From the NCBI RefSeq assembly GCF_003602235.1, contig NZ_QZVS01000072.1:1-58402 (forward strand): DNA of 58,402 nt, written 5' to 3'. Numbering within the stretch: the stretch's first letter is position 1; each line of letters opens with the position of its first letter. Both the position numbers and the translations under genes were made by a program. The notes beneath the pieces were generated by a model, which was given only the letters and a program-made list of their open reading frames with translations, was not told where the DNA came from and made no database searches. Source of the DNA: Cryobacterium melibiosiphilum. GTDB taxonomy: Bacteria > Actinomycetota > Actinomycetes > Actinomycetales > Microbacteriaceae. This document shows positions 8,886 through 17,563 of this stretch, piece by piece.

Positions 8886-9284
8886 ATGGATCCGTTGACT
8901 CTCGTCATGCTTGCCGTTCTGGCGATGCTGGTGTTCTTCATGTTCCGCAACGGCCGCAAGCGCAAGAAGGACCAGGAGGCCCTGCAGGCCACCATGGTGC
9001 CCGGCGCCGACGTCATGACCAACTTCGGTCTCTACGGCACGATCGTGTCGATTGACGAAGAGGCCAACAAGGTCGCCCTGCAGATCGCGCCCGGCACGAT
9101 CGTGGAGATCCACCGCCAGACGATCGCACGCGTAGTCGACCCGATCGTGGAGACCGACGACGACGTCGAGGCCGAGGGCGTCGAGACGCTCGTCGTGCCC
9201 GAGCCGGCCGACTTCGGCAGCGAGCCGGAGTTCGGTCAGCGCCGCGATGGTGACGACGAGAAACCCAAAAAGAGCGACGCGTAA
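8886..9284 (+). CDS. yajC: Preprotein translocase subunit YajC
   Basis: Small single-span membrane protein that associates with SecDF and YidC. The 132-residue product starts MDPLTLVML with a membrane helix at about 3-20 (LVMLAVLAMLVFFMF), then a basic stretch RNGRKRKKDQ and the conserved VPGADVMTNFGLYGTIVSID. It ends in an acidic tail. I prefer the ATG at 8886 because the family begins with this sequence and GGGAAGG lies 12 bases upstream; an ATG at 8865 overlaps that ribosome-binding site and would add seven residues. secD and secF follow. Confidence 0.92.
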   Translation: MDPLTLVMLAVLAMLVFFMFRNGRKRKKDQEALQATMVPGADVMTNFGLYGTIVSIDEEANKVALQIAPGTIVEIHRQTIARVVDPIVETDDDVEAEGVETLVVPEPADFGSEPEFGQRRDGDDEKPKKSDA

Positions 9285-9434
9285 CCTCGTACTGCTATAA
9301 ACGTACGAACGATAGACAAACGTACGCGCCGTCGGTATCAACGACCGTCGGCTAAGCGGGTCTGCGCCGATTGGCGCGGACCCTGGCCTGTGTGAACGGG
9401 CCGGCATGCACTGAATAGAAAGCTGAGTTCATAG
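9285..9434 (+). other. secD leader with direct repeats and an 11-bp hairpin
   Basis: A 150-base gap between yajC and secD. It holds AAACGTACG twice (9299-9307, 9318-9326), CCGTCGG twice, a TATAAA at 9296-9301 that could be a -10 box, and an 11-bp stem with a GATT loop and one G-T pair (GGGTCTGCGCC 9358-9368 / GGCGCGGACCC 9373-9383). No T-run follows the hairpin. Only very short reading frames are present; I found no arrest-peptide-like ORF. Confidence 0.6.
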
Positions 9435-11177
9435 GTGGCTAAGTCGTCCCCGGGCAGAAAAGCCTGGCGTTCCCTGACCTGGCTCGGTGTCATCATCGTC
9501 GCCCTCATTGGATTCAACGCCGTCGGCGTGGCTACCGGTGGCGGATCGTGGACACCAGCGTTGGCCCTCGACCTCGAAGGTGGCACCCAGATCATTCTGG
9601 AGCCGCTCGTCGAAGAGGGCGACACCGTATCGAGCGAACAGCTCAGCCAGGCCGTGTCGATCATCCGCCAGCGGATCGACTCGTCCGGCGTCTCCGAATC
9701 CGAGATCACCACCCAGGGCGGACAGAACATCGTCGTGTCGATCCCGGGAACCCCGGACGACGAGACGATCAACCGCATCGAGTCCTCCGCCAAGCTTGAA
9801 TTCCGGCCGGTCCTCGTTGCCTCAGCGCCGTCGAGCGCGACCGTCGGTGAAGACGGCGTGTCCACGCCCGCACCGACAAGCGTCGACCCGAACCTGTCGA
9901 CGACACCCGAGGTCGAACCCACCGACGCCAGCGACCTGAACTACATCACTCCCGCTCTGGCCGCCCAGTTCGAAGCCTTCGACTGCGACGCCATCGACTC
10001 CAGCAACGTCGCTCCGGCCGACGACCCACTCATCACGTGCGAGGCCGACGGTTCGATCAAATACATCCTCGGACCGGTCGAAGTCAGCGGCGAGACCATC
10101 ACCGACGCCACCAACGGCACCGGAACCACACAGAGTGGTGCCAGCACGGGCGAGTGGCTCGTCAACATTGAATTCAGCAGCCAGGGCGGCGAGGAATTCC
10201 AGGCCATCTCCAGCCGGCTGATTGCGCTCACGTCTCCGCAGAACCAGTTCGCGGTCGTGCTCGACGGTCAGGTCATCACGGCTCCCGCGGTTCAGGGCGT
10301 CACCAACAAGCCCCAGATCAGCGGAAACTTCACCCAGGAATCGTCGAAGACGCTCGCCGACCAGCTCAAGTTCGGCGCTCTTCCGATCAGCTTCACCGTG
10401 CAGAGCCAGGACACGATCTCGGCCACGCTCGGTGAGACGCAGCTTCGGAACGGACTGATCGCCGGTCTCATCGGACTCGCGCTCGTCGTGCTCTACTCCC
10501 TGGCGCAGTACCGTCTGCTGGGGCTGGTCACCGTTGCGTCCCTCGTGGTCGCCGGCGTCATCACCTACTTCCTGATCACGCTCTTGTCGTGGCGGGAGGG
10601 CTACCGACTCTCCCTCGCCGGGGTGGCGGGCCTGATCGTGGCGATCGGTATCACCGCCGACTCCTTCATCGTCTACTTCGAACGGGTTCGGGACGAACTG
10701 CGCGACGGGCGCGGACTCGAGTCTGCCGTCGAGGCGGGCTGGAGACGTGCCCTCCGCACCATCATCGCCTCCGACGTCGTCAACTTCCTCGCCGCTGCGG
10801 TGCTCTTCGTGCTCGCCGTCGGCAACGTTCGCGGTTTCGCGCTCACCCTGGGCCTCACGACGGTCGTCGACCTGCTCGTGGTGAGCCTGTTCACCCACCC
10901 GATGCTGCAGCTCGTCGCCAAGACGAAGTACTTCCGGGAAGGTCATTCCCTCAGCGGCCTCGACCCGCGCGCCCTGGGCGCCGTATACCGGGGGCGCGCG
11001 AAATTCGTGCCCTCGGCATCCGTCGCACCGAGCAAAGCGGCCTCGTCGAGCAAGGAAGCCGCGAAACGGCAGACCATCGCCGAGCGCAAGGCCGCCGAAC
11101 TCGTGGGTAGCAGCAGCGGCACGGGAACCACAGCGACCAACACCACGGATCGATCGAACGACGGGAAGGATTCCTGA
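9435..11177 (+). CDS. secD: Protein translocase subunit SecD
   Basis: RND-type membrane protein that uses the proton gradient to help pull secreted proteins out of SecYEG. The 580-residue protein has a first transmembrane helix at about 14-32 and then ALDLEGGTQIILEP, the conserved start of the extracytoplasmic domain. A long extracytoplasmic region follows with a Ser/Thr/Pro-rich insert at about 125-165, then five C-terminal membrane helices including GLIVAIGITADSFIVYFERV with the conserved Asp. A cytoplasmic Ser/Thr/Lys-rich tail ends the protein. The start is GTG with a weak ribosome-binding site, and the stop overlaps the secF ATG. Confidence 0.96.
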   Translation: MAKSSPGRKAWRSLTWLGVIIVALIGFNAVGVATGGGSWTPALALDLEGGTQIILEPLVEEGDTVSSEQLSQAVSIIRQRIDSSGVSESEITTQGGQNIVVSIPGTPDDETINRIESSAKLEFRPVLVASAPSSATVGEDGVSTPAPTSVDPNLSTTPEVEPTDASDLNYITPALAAQFEAFDCDAIDSSNVAPADDPLITCEADGSIKYILGPVEVSGETITDATNGTGTTQSGASTGEWLVNIEFSSQGGEEFQAISSRLIALTSPQNQFAVVLDGQVITAPAVQGVTNKPQISGNFTQESSKTLADQLKFGALPISFTVQSQDTISATLGETQLRNGLIAGLIGLALVVLYSLAQYRLLGLVTVASLVVAGVITYFLITLLSWREGYRLSLAGVAGLIVAIGITADSFIVYFERVRDELRDGRGLESAVEAGWRRALRTIIASDVVNFLAAAVLFVLAVGNVRGFALTLGLTTVVDLLVVSLFTHPMLQLVAKTKYFREGHSLSGLDPRALGAVYRGRAKFVPSASVAPSKAASSSKEAAKRQTIAERKAAELVGSSSGTGTTATNTTDRSNDGKDS

Positions 11178-12205
11178 TGGCCAGCTTCTCGCAGTTCGGA
11201 AATGACCTCTACACGGGCAAGCGCTCGATCAACATCGTCAACCGGCGCAAGCTCTGGTATCTCATCGCCGGGGCCATGATCCTCATAGCCGTGCTCGGGC
11301 CGTTCGCCCGCGGTGGGTTCGTCTTCGGCATCGAGTTCACCGGTGGCAGCGAGTTCGTCGTCACCGAGGTTGCGGACTCGAACCAGGACGCCGCAGCCGC
11401 GGCGGTTGAGAGCATCGTTCCGGAGTCGGTGCCCAAGATTTCGTCCGTCGGCGAGAGCGAAATCCGGATCCAGACCGACCAGCTGACCAGCGACGACACC
11501 CGCGCGGTGCGCAACGCCCTCGCCGCGGCCTACGACGTTCCGCAGTCCGAAGTCGCGGCCTCGTTCATCGGGCCGTCGTGGGGTGCTGACATCACCGGCC
11601 AGGCGATCCGCGCCCTGATCGTGTTCCTCGTACTCGCCGGAATCGTCATGGCCGTCTACTTCCGCACCTGGAAGATGAGCGCCGCGGCCATGGTCGCGTT
11701 GCTGCACGACCTCGTCATCACCGCCGGGTTCTATGGCATCACCGGTTTCGAGATCACTCCGGCGGCCGTGATCGGCTTCCTGACGATCCTCGGCTATTCG
11801 CTCTACGACACGGTGGTGGTCTTCGACAAGATCCGTGAAAATACGATGGAGGACGGCTCCGAATCGCGGCGTACGTTCGCCGAGTCCGTCAACCTGGCGG
11901 TCAACCAGACCCTGGTGCGTTCGATCAACACCTCGGTCGTGGCCGCCCTGCCGGTGGCATCGATCCTGGTCATCGGCGCCTTCGTCCTGGGTGCGGGAAC
12001 GCTGCGGGACATTTCGCTCGCCCTGCTGATCGGTATCCTCGTCGGCACCTACTCGACGATCTTCATCGCGGCGCCGTTCTACTCGCAGCTGCGCACCCGT
12101 GAGCCCGAAATCCAGAGGCGCGACAAGCGGGCCACTGCGGCCCGTGAGCAGGCCGAAGCGGTCACGGCCAAGGCCGACAAGGCCAGCGCCAATGTGACGG
12201 CCTGA
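11177..12205 (+). CDS. secF: Protein translocase subunit SecF
   Basis: Partner of SecD in the Sec auxiliary complex. The 342-residue protein has a first membrane helix at about 28-48, the conserved GIEFTGGSEFVV at the start of the extracytoplasmic domain, and five further helices. The family motifs ALLHDLVITAGFYGI and LGYSLYDTVVVFDKIREN are both present. It ends in an Ala/Lys-rich tail. The ATG shares one base with the secD TGA, showing tight coupling. In mycobacteria apt lies between secF and rel; here no gene lies between them. Confidence 0.96.
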   Translation: MASFSQFGNDLYTGKRSINIVNRRKLWYLIAGAMILIAVLGPFARGGFVFGIEFTGGSEFVVTEVADSNQDAAAAAVESIVPESVPKISSVGESEIRIQTDQLTSDDTRAVRNALAAAYDVPQSEVAASFIGPSWGADITGQAIRALIVFLVLAGIVMAVYFRTWKMSAAAMVALLHDLVITAGFYGITGFEITPAAVIGFLTILGYSLYDTVVVFDKIRENTMEDGSESRRTFAESVNLAVNQTLVRSINTSVVAALPVASILVIGAFVLGAGTLRDISLALLIGILVGTYSTIFIAAPFYSQLRTREPEIQRRDKRATAAREQAEAVTAKADKASANVTA

Positions 12206-12238
12206 ACCGCCCTGCACCGGCGGCGTGCGAGAAACAGG

Positions 12239-12244
12239 CATAAT
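12239..12244 (+). promoter_or_regulatory. Candidate -10 box for rel
   Basis: CATAAT in the secF-rel gap, 87 bases before the rel start. The predicted leader contains nested inverted repeats (GGAAC ... GTTCC around GGCAG ... CTGCC). No clear -35 is seen. Confidence 0.4.
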
Positions 12245-12330
12245 GAGGGAACGGCAGTACCTGCCACACGGTTCCTGTCACACAGCACATGCCACGGAAC
12301 GCGGGCCCGCCAGGGGAATGAGGTGAAGCG

Positions 12331-14586
12331 ATGACGGACACGACGACACCATCATCTGCCTCGCTGCGCCGGCTCGTGCCCCGCATCTTCTCGCGCGCAC
12401 AGCCGGCCGGTGCCGTCGACACCCTCATCAAGACGGTGCGATTGCACCACCCGAAGGTGGACCTGTCGATCATCGAGCGGGCCTACGCGGTCGCGGAACG
12501 CGCCCATGAGGGGCAGATGCGCCGCAGCGGCGAACCGTACATCACGCATCCGGTCGCCGTGGCCCAGATCCTGGCAGACCTCGGCATCGGCACCAAGACC
12601 GTGTCGGCAGCACTGCTGCACGACACGGTCGAGGACACCGACTACACCCTGGATCAGTTGCGGGCCGATTTCGGCGATGAGATCGCCATGCTCGTCGACG
12701 GCGTCACCAAGCTCGACAAGGTCAAGTACGGCGATTCAACGCAGGCCGAGACCGTGCGCAAGATGATCGTCGCGATGTCGAAGGACATCCGGGTTCTGAT
12801 CATCAAGCTCGCCGACCGACTGCACAACGCGCGCACCTGGGGCTTCGTGCCCAACGAATCGGCCGTGCGCAAGGCTACCGAGACCCTCGAGATCTACGCG
12901 CCACTCGCGCACCGCCTCGGCATCCAGACCATCAAGTGGGAACTCGAAGACCTCTCCTTCGCGGTGCTCTACCCCAAGCTGTACGCTGAAATCGAAAGCC
13001 TCGTCAAGCAGCGCACCCCTCAGCGCGAAGAATTCGTGCAGAACATCATTGACACCATCAATGAAGATCTGAAGGCGTCGCGCATCCGGGGCAAGGTGGC
13101 CGGTCGGCCCAAGCAGTACTACTCGATCTACCAGAAGATGGTTGTACGCGGCCGCGAGTTCGACGAGATCTACGACCTCGTCGGCATCCGCGTGCTGGTC
13201 AACTCGGTGCGCGACTGCTACGCCGTACTCGGGTCCATCCATGCCCGCTGGACGCCGCTTCCGGGCCGGTTCAAGGACTACATCGCCACCCCCAAGTTCA
13301 ACCTGTACCAGTCCCTGCACACGACCGTGATGGGCCCCAAGGGGCGCCCGGTCGAAATTCAGATTCGCACCCAGGAGATGCACCAGCGCGCCGAATTCGG
13401 TGTCGCCGCGCACTGGAAGTACAAGGAACAGGTCAACGGCAAGAGCGCCGGCGGCCCCGGCCCGCAGAGCGACACGGATATGGCGTGGCTGGCCCACATC
13501 AGTGACTGGCAGGCCGAGACGGCCGATCCGGGGGAGTTCCTCGACTCGCTGCGCTACGAGATCGGCGCCAAAGAGGTCTACGTCTTCACCCCCAAGGGCC
13601 GTGTCATCGGGCTGCCGACCGGGGCGACCCCGGTGGACTTCGCCTATGCGGTGCACACCGAGGTCGGGCACCGCACCATGGGATCCAAGGTCAACGGTCG
13701 GCTCGTGCCCCTGGAGAGCACCCTCACCACCGGTGACGTCGTCGAGGTCTTCACCTCGAAGAATCCGGATTCCGGGCCCAGCAAGGACTGGCTCAACTTC
13801 GTGCGGAGCCCCCGGGCACGCAACAAGATTCGCCAGTGGTTCACCAAGGAACGCCGCGACGAGGCCATCGAGCAGGGCCGGGATGCGATCGCTCGCGCCA
13901 TGCGCAAGCAGAACCTCCCGCTTCAGAAGCTCATGAACCAGGACTCCTTCGCCGAGGTCGCCGCGCTGCTGCGCTACGAGGACGTCTCGGCGCTCTATGC
14001 CGCCGTCGGCGAAGGCCACGTATCGACGCAGTCGGTGCTGGAGAAGGTCGTCGCGTCGCTGCAGAGCATCGAGGAGAGCGACAGCACCGACCTGCCCGTC
14101 GCGCCGCGCGGCCACAACCAGACCCTGCGGCACAGTGACTCCGGCGTGCTCGTGCGCGGCGCACCCGATATCCTCGTCAAGCTCGCACGCTGTTGCACTC
14201 CCGTACCCGGGGACAAGATCGTGGGGTTCATCACCCGCGGCTCCGGAGTGTCGGTGCACCAGGCGTCCTGCCACAACGTGGCATCGCTGCTCAAGGAACC
14301 CGAACGCATGATCGACGTCGAATGGGCGCCCACCTCGAAGAGCCTCTTTCTGGTGCACATCCAGATTGAGGCGCTCGACCGGTCCGGGCTGCTGTCCGAC
14401 GTGACGCGCGTGCTCTCCGAACACCACGTCAACATCCTCTCCGCCACGGTCAATACGTCCAGCGACCGGCTGGCGCTCAGCCGCTTCGTCTTCGAGATGG
14501 GCGACGCGACGCACCTCGACCGCATCCTCAACGCCGTGCGGCGCATCGACACCGTCTACGACGTCTACCGCGTCAGCGACGGCTAG
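12331..14586 (+). CDS. rel: Bifunctional (p)ppGpp synthetase/hydrolase (RelA/SpoT homologue)
   Basis: Makes and degrades the stringent-response alarmone. The 751-residue protein has an HD hydrolase domain (His73 in YITHPVA, His97-Asp98 in ALLHDTVEDTDY), then a synthetase domain at roughly 230-370 (DLVGIRVLV, RFKDYIATPKFNLYQSLHTT). A TGS domain follows (KEVYVFTPKGRVIGLPTGAT), then a conserved Cys-containing region (LARCCTPVPGDKI) and a C-terminal ACT domain (LLSDVTRVLSEHHVNIL). Both HD residues and the synthetase core are intact, so both activities are expected. The ATG follows GAGGTGAAG. A bidirectional-looking hairpin lies just after the stop. Confidence 0.97.
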   Translation: MTDTTTPSSASLRRLVPRIFSRAQPAGAVDTLIKTVRLHHPKVDLSIIERAYAVAERAHEGQMRRSGEPYITHPVAVAQILADLGIGTKTVSAALLHDTVEDTDYTLDQLRADFGDEIAMLVDGVTKLDKVKYGDSTQAETVRKMIVAMSKDIRVLIIKLADRLHNARTWGFVPNESAVRKATETLEIYAPLAHRLGIQTIKWELEDLSFAVLYPKLYAEIESLVKQRTPQREEFVQNIIDTINEDLKASRIRGKVAGRPKQYYSIYQKMVVRGREFDEIYDLVGIRVLVNSVRDCYAVLGSIHARWTPLPGRFKDYIATPKFNLYQSLHTTVMGPKGRPVEIQIRTQEMHQRAEFGVAAHWKYKEQVNGKSAGGPGPQSDTDMAWLAHISDWQAETADPGEFLDSLRYEIGAKEVYVFTPKGRVIGLPTGATPVDFAYAVHTEVGHRTMGSKVNGRLVPLESTLTTGDVVEVFTSKNPDSGPSKDWLNFVRSPRARNKIRQWFTKERRDEAIEQGRDAIARAMRKQNLPLQKLMNQDSFAEVAALLRYEDVSALYAAVGEGHVSTQSVLEKVVASLQSIEESDSTDLPVAPRGHNQTLRHSDSGVLVRGAPDILVKLARCCTPVPGDKIVGFITRGSGVSVHQASCHNVASLLKEPERMIDVEWAPTSKSLFLVHIQIEALDRSGLLSDVTRVLSEHHVNILSATVNTSSDRLALSRFVFEMGDATHLDRILNAVRRIDTVYDVYRVSDG

Positions 14587-14592
14587 GCTGGG

Positions 14593-14609
14593 CGGCCTCG
14601 AGGAGGCCG
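14593..14609. terminator. Hairpin between convergent rel and the AbiEi-like gene
   Basis: Perfect 7-bp stem with 3-base loop: CGGCCTC (14593-14599), GAG, GAGGCCG (14603-14609). It lies 6 bases after the rel stop in a 47-base convergent gap and could end transcripts from both sides. There is no T-run on either strand. Confidence 0.5.
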
Positions 14610-14633
14610 AACCGGCACTGGGGTAGCAACAGG

Positions 14634-15227
14634 TCAGGGTGCCCGGTCGAGGAGCTGCTGCACGGCTGCAAACCGTGCGGCAGCTCGCTCACCGACGGGT
14701 GAGTGGGCAGGCACGCAGCGGGCGATAGCCGCATGGGTGTCGCCGTATCCGCTGTAGCGCAGGAGATCCGCCAGCAGTGCGACGAGGCCGAGCTCGTGTC
14801 GCCCGTCGACGAGGTCACCGCGGCTGAGGGCCAGGTCGACCGCGGTGCGCAACGGAGTCGTCACCGGCACTCCGCCGATGTCGACAGTGTCGGCGAAAGG
14901 GTCGCGTACTTCGCGGACCCGCACGCGGACGGACGGCTGGACGTGTTTGCGGGCACGGCTGTCGAGGCGCAACTCGTGTCTGGCCGGTTCGGGAGTGAGA
15001 CCGTAGATCCAGGCCGCGGTCGCGCGCTCAGCCGCGACTGCGACCGAGACGAGCATGCTCGTGGCACGTGCTCGTGTGATGGGGCCGTCATTCTCGTCGA
15101 CGAGGCACCAGAAGTCGCCGAGCGGGTATACTTCGCCGTCGAGGCGCGCACCGCACAGCGCGGCGATGGGCAGGTCCGTAGCCGACAAAATGGACGGGAG
15201 CCGGGTGTTCGCGGGTGGGGGAGTCAT
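14634..15227 (-). CDS. AbiEi-like protein (type IV antitoxin family C-terminal domain)
   Basis: A 197-residue protein resembling the many actinobacterial proteins annotated as type IV toxin-antitoxin AbiEi family. It has RARATSMLVSVAVAAERATAAWIYG, then HELRLDSRARKH, VREVRDPFADTVDIGGVPVT and the conserved TTPLRTAVDLALS. AbiEi antitoxins are DNA-binding autorepressors, but no AbiEii-type nucleotidyltransferase toxin gene lies next to it, so it is an orphan and its role is open. The ATG at 15227 has AAGGTG upstream. A longer frame reaching to 15590 is only antisense-frame read-through into the DUF349 gene. A very strong palindrome lies 28 bases upstream. Confidence 0.75.
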   Translation of the reverse strand: MTPPPANTRLPSILSATDLPIAALCGARLDGEVYPLGDFWCLVDENDGPITRARATSMLVSVAVAAERATAAWIYGLTPEPARHELRLDSRARKHVQPSVRVRVREVRDPFADTVDIGGVPVTTPLRTAVDLALSRGDLVDGRHELGLVALLADLLRYSGYGDTHAAIARCVPAHSPVGERAAARFAAVQQLLDRAP

Positions 15228-15254
15228 GCGCACACCTTGGCACCGCGTCAACAA

Positions 15255-15305
15255 CACGAGGTCATTCTCGGAAATCTGTGGACAGATGCCGAGAATGACC
15301 TCGTG
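15255..15305. repeat. 51-nt near-perfect palindrome (17-bp + 6-bp stem)
   Basis: CACGAGGTCATTCTCGG (15255-15271) is exactly inverted at 15289-15305. Inside, ATCTGT (15274-15279) and ACAGAT (15282-15287) extend the stem around a GG loop, leaving only an AA/G internal bulge. It is centred in the 103-base gap between the DUF349 stop and the AbiEi-like start, both on the minus strand. It could end DUF349 transcription or be an operator; no T-run follows in the minus direction. Confidence 0.9.
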
Positions 15306-15330
15306 GGGATAACTGCTGTGTTTTGTCTCG

Positions 15331-16572
15331 CTACAGGCCGATGGCCTTGAGCCACGCCTTACGAGCCTCGAGGGCCTCGGTGGCTTCCGTGATGGCTGCC
15401 GGGTCGTTGCCTGACTGCGCGACGGCCAGTTCGGCTTCGAGCTTTTCGATGGCCTCATAGAGCTGGCCGGCGAGGCCCTCGGTGCGTGCCTTGGTCTCGG
15501 GGTTGTTGCGAATCCAGTGGTCGTCGTCGAGCTTACGCACGGCGGCTTCGACCTTGCGCAGGCGCTCGTCGACGGTCTTGACCTGGTCACGCGGCACCTT
15601 GCCGATGGCGTCCCACTTGCGCTGGATGACCGTGAGCGTGTCGCGGGCCTTGGTGCGGTCGGTCGCCGTGAGCAGTGTCTCGGCCTCCGTCAGGAGTTCG
15701 AGCTTGAGCACCAGGTTGCCGGCGTACTCCTCGTCGTCAACGGCGTCGACTTCGGACTTGGCGGAGTAGAGAACGTCGCCGGCGGCCTTGAACTTGGCCC
15801 ACATCGCGTCGTCCTGCTTCTTGCCGCTGCGGCCCGCGAGCTTCCATTCCTCGAGCAGGTTGCGGTAGACGGGAATGCCGTCGGCGCCCTTGGCCGCGAG
15901 GTTCTCGGCCTGCTCGATGAGGTGCTGCTTGCGGGTGCGCACATCCTTGTGGGCGCTGTCCAGCTCGGCGAAGAACGCCTTGCGGTTCTGCTCGATGATG
16001 GTGCGTGCGGCCCGGAATCGCTTCCACAGGTCGTTCGCCTCGCCCTTGGGGATGCGCGGGGCGTCGTGCTGGTGTGCCTGCCATTTGGCGAAGAGCGCGT
16101 CGAGCGCGGCGCTGGTCTGCTTCCACTGCGTCTTGGCGGGGTCTTCGGCGGCGAGGCGTTCGGCCTCTTCGACGATCGCGGCGCGTTCGGCGACGGCAGC
16201 GGACGCCGCGGCCTTCGCTTCGATGCCCTGCTGCTCGGTAAGCTCGCTCACGGCACCACCGAGGGCGCCGAGACGGGTGACGAGTGCGGCGAGGTTGCCG
16301 ACGGCGTTGGCCGTCGCGACCGTCGCGCTAAGATTGGCGACCGCCTTGGCGACGTCGGCGGCGGGGGCGCCGCCCTTGGCGCGCTGTTCGAGCAGGGTGA
16401 CCTGGCCGTTCAACTCGTTGTACTTACGCTCGAAGTAGGCCAGTGCTTCTTCCGGAGTTGCGTCCGGATACTGTCCAACGGCGCGTTCGCCCGACGCCTC
16501 GCGCACGAATACCGTGCCGGTTTCGTCTACGCGACCCCATGGTTGCTGATCTGTCGTAGTCAAGAGCCTCAC
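15331..16572 (-). CDS. DUF349 domain-containing protein
   Basis: A 413-residue, largely helical, charged protein of the DUF349 family. It contains several repeats of a Trp-centred helical unit, such as KTQWKQTSAALDALFAKWQA, NDLWKRFRAARTIIEQN, MWAKFKAAGDVLYS and QRKWDAIGKVPRD. Coiled-coil segments are likely in the Ala/Glu/Lys-rich stretches. The N-terminal PWGRVDETGTVFVRE is typical of actinobacterial members. The function of the family is not established. The start is taken as GTG at 16572; a TTG at 16563, with GGTGAGG close upstream, is a possible alternative. The gene is followed by the large palindrome. Confidence 0.85.
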   Translation of the reverse strand: MRLLTTTDQQPWGRVDETGTVFVREASGERAVGQYPDATPEEALAYFERKYNELNGQVTLLEQRAKGGAPAADVAKAVANLSATVATANAVGNLAALVTRLGALGGAVSELTEQQGIEAKAAASAAVAERAAIVEEAERLAAEDPAKTQWKQTSAALDALFAKWQAHQHDAPRIPKGEANDLWKRFRAARTIIEQNRKAFFAELDSAHKDVRTRKQHLIEQAENLAAKGADGIPVYRNLLEEWKLAGRSGKKQDDAMWAKFKAAGDVLYSAKSEVDAVDDEEYAGNLVLKLELLTEAETLLTATDRTKARDTLTVIQRKWDAIGKVPRDQVKTVDERLRKVEAAVRKLDDDHWIRNNPETKARTEGLAGQLYEAIEKLEAELAVAQSGNDPAAITEATEALEARKAWLKAIGL

Positions 16573-16702
16573 CTTGCTGTTCTCGTTTGTGTGCCCCTGA
16601 GAGGGCTAATACCCGCTCAAGCCTATTGCAAGCCTGCGCGCGGATTATCGGTTTTCGTGGATTTTCGAGCGGCGCCGATTGTTGAAGAGCGCTGCGGTAA
16701 GG

Positions 16703-17485
16703 CTACTGGACGGAAAAAGCCGTGATGGTCGTCTCGACGGCGGGTGTGGAAGATCCGTCGACGGTGCCCGCATCGATGATCCCCGCCTTCAGCTCATCGA
16801 GGCCACTCGTCACGCGTCCCATCACCGTGTACGCACCGGCGTCGTCGGATTGGATCGTGGTGTCTTCATAGACGATGAAGAACTGGCTGCCCATGCTGGC
16901 GCCATCGCCGCCGACTCGGGCCATGGCGAGTGTGCCCGCGGGATAGAAGTTGTCTGCGGGGCCATTTTCAATCGGCCCGTAGGCGTAGCCGGGGCCGCCC
17001 TCTCCCGTGCCGTCGGGGTCACCGCACTGGAGCACGAAGATGCCCTCCGTCGTGAGACGGTGACAGATGATCCCGTCGTAGAAGCCGTCCTGGGCCAGGG
17101 TGATCGTCGAGGCGACCGCCTGCGGGGCACGCGCGCCGTCGAGTTCGAGACCGAGGGGGATGTCGTTCAGGGTCAGCGTGCCGGTCCAGGTGCGGTTCTC
17201 GGCCACGTCGGGCGAGGGCAGCGTGCGGGCCTCGTCGGTGGCGGCATCCGTCGGCGTGTCACTCGCGGTATCGGTGGTTGCAGGGGTGCCCGGGCCGCCG
17301 GAGAAGTAGAACACCTGGGCACTGACGAGCAGCACGAGAACGACGACGAGGCCGGCGCCGGCCACCAGGTTGTCCCGCTTGCGGCGTTTCACCTGGGTGT
17401 CATGCACGGCGCGACGCGCCTGGTAGCCGCGTACCCGCCCGCGTTCCTCGCGTGCTTCACGCTCCGGCTTGTAGTTCTGTGCCAA
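16703..17485 (-). CDS. Membrane-anchored cyclophilin-type peptidyl-prolyl isomerase
   Basis: Likely catalyses proline cis-trans isomerisation outside the membrane. The 260-residue product has a basic cytoplasmic N-terminus (about 1-38, many Arg/Lys), one transmembrane helix at about 40-60, a Thr/Asp/Ala-rich linker and a cyclophilin domain. That domain shows DGFYDGIICHRL, a Gly-rich DPDGTGEGGPGYAYG and the core GSQFFIVYEDT. I place the start at TTG 17485 because AGGAGG lies at 17493-17498 at ideal spacing and homologues begin AQNYKPEREAR; a longer frame to 17518 would read through the ribosome-binding site. It is divergent from rarA. Confidence 0.88.
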   Translation of the reverse strand: MAQNYKPEREAREERGRVRGYQARRAVHDTQVKRRKRDNLVAGAGLVVVLVLLVSAQVFYFSGGPGTPATTDTASDTPTDAATDEARTLPSPDVAENRTWTGTLTLNDIPLGLELDGARAPQAVASTITLAQDGFYDGIICHRLTTEGIFVLQCGDPDGTGEGGPGYAYGPIENGPADNFYPAGTLAMARVGGDGASMGSQFFIVYEDTTIQSDDAGAYTVMGRVTSGLDELKAGIIDAGTVDGSSTPAVETTITAFSVQ

Positions 17486-17551
17486 CTTGAATCCTCCTGG
17501 GCCACGCGGACCGGCCACATGCCGCGACCTCGTTGAACTCTACGCACAAAG

Positions 17552-17557
17552 TACGCT
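17552..17557 (+). promoter_or_regulatory. -10 box for a probable leaderless rarA mRNA
   Basis: TACGCT fits TANNNT and ends 6 bases before the rarA ATG, so transcription would start at or next to the A of the start codon. There is no properly spaced ribosome-binding site (the GGGGGA run abuts the ATG). A TTGAAC at 17533-17538 is too close to be a normal -35. Confidence 0.4.
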
Positions 17558-17563
17558 GGGGGA

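Noticed and set aside
15228..15590. N-terminal extension of the AbiEi-like gene
   Set aside because: The extension is out-of-frame read-through of DUF349 coding sequence and of the palindrome, with Ser/Arg/Pro low complexity.
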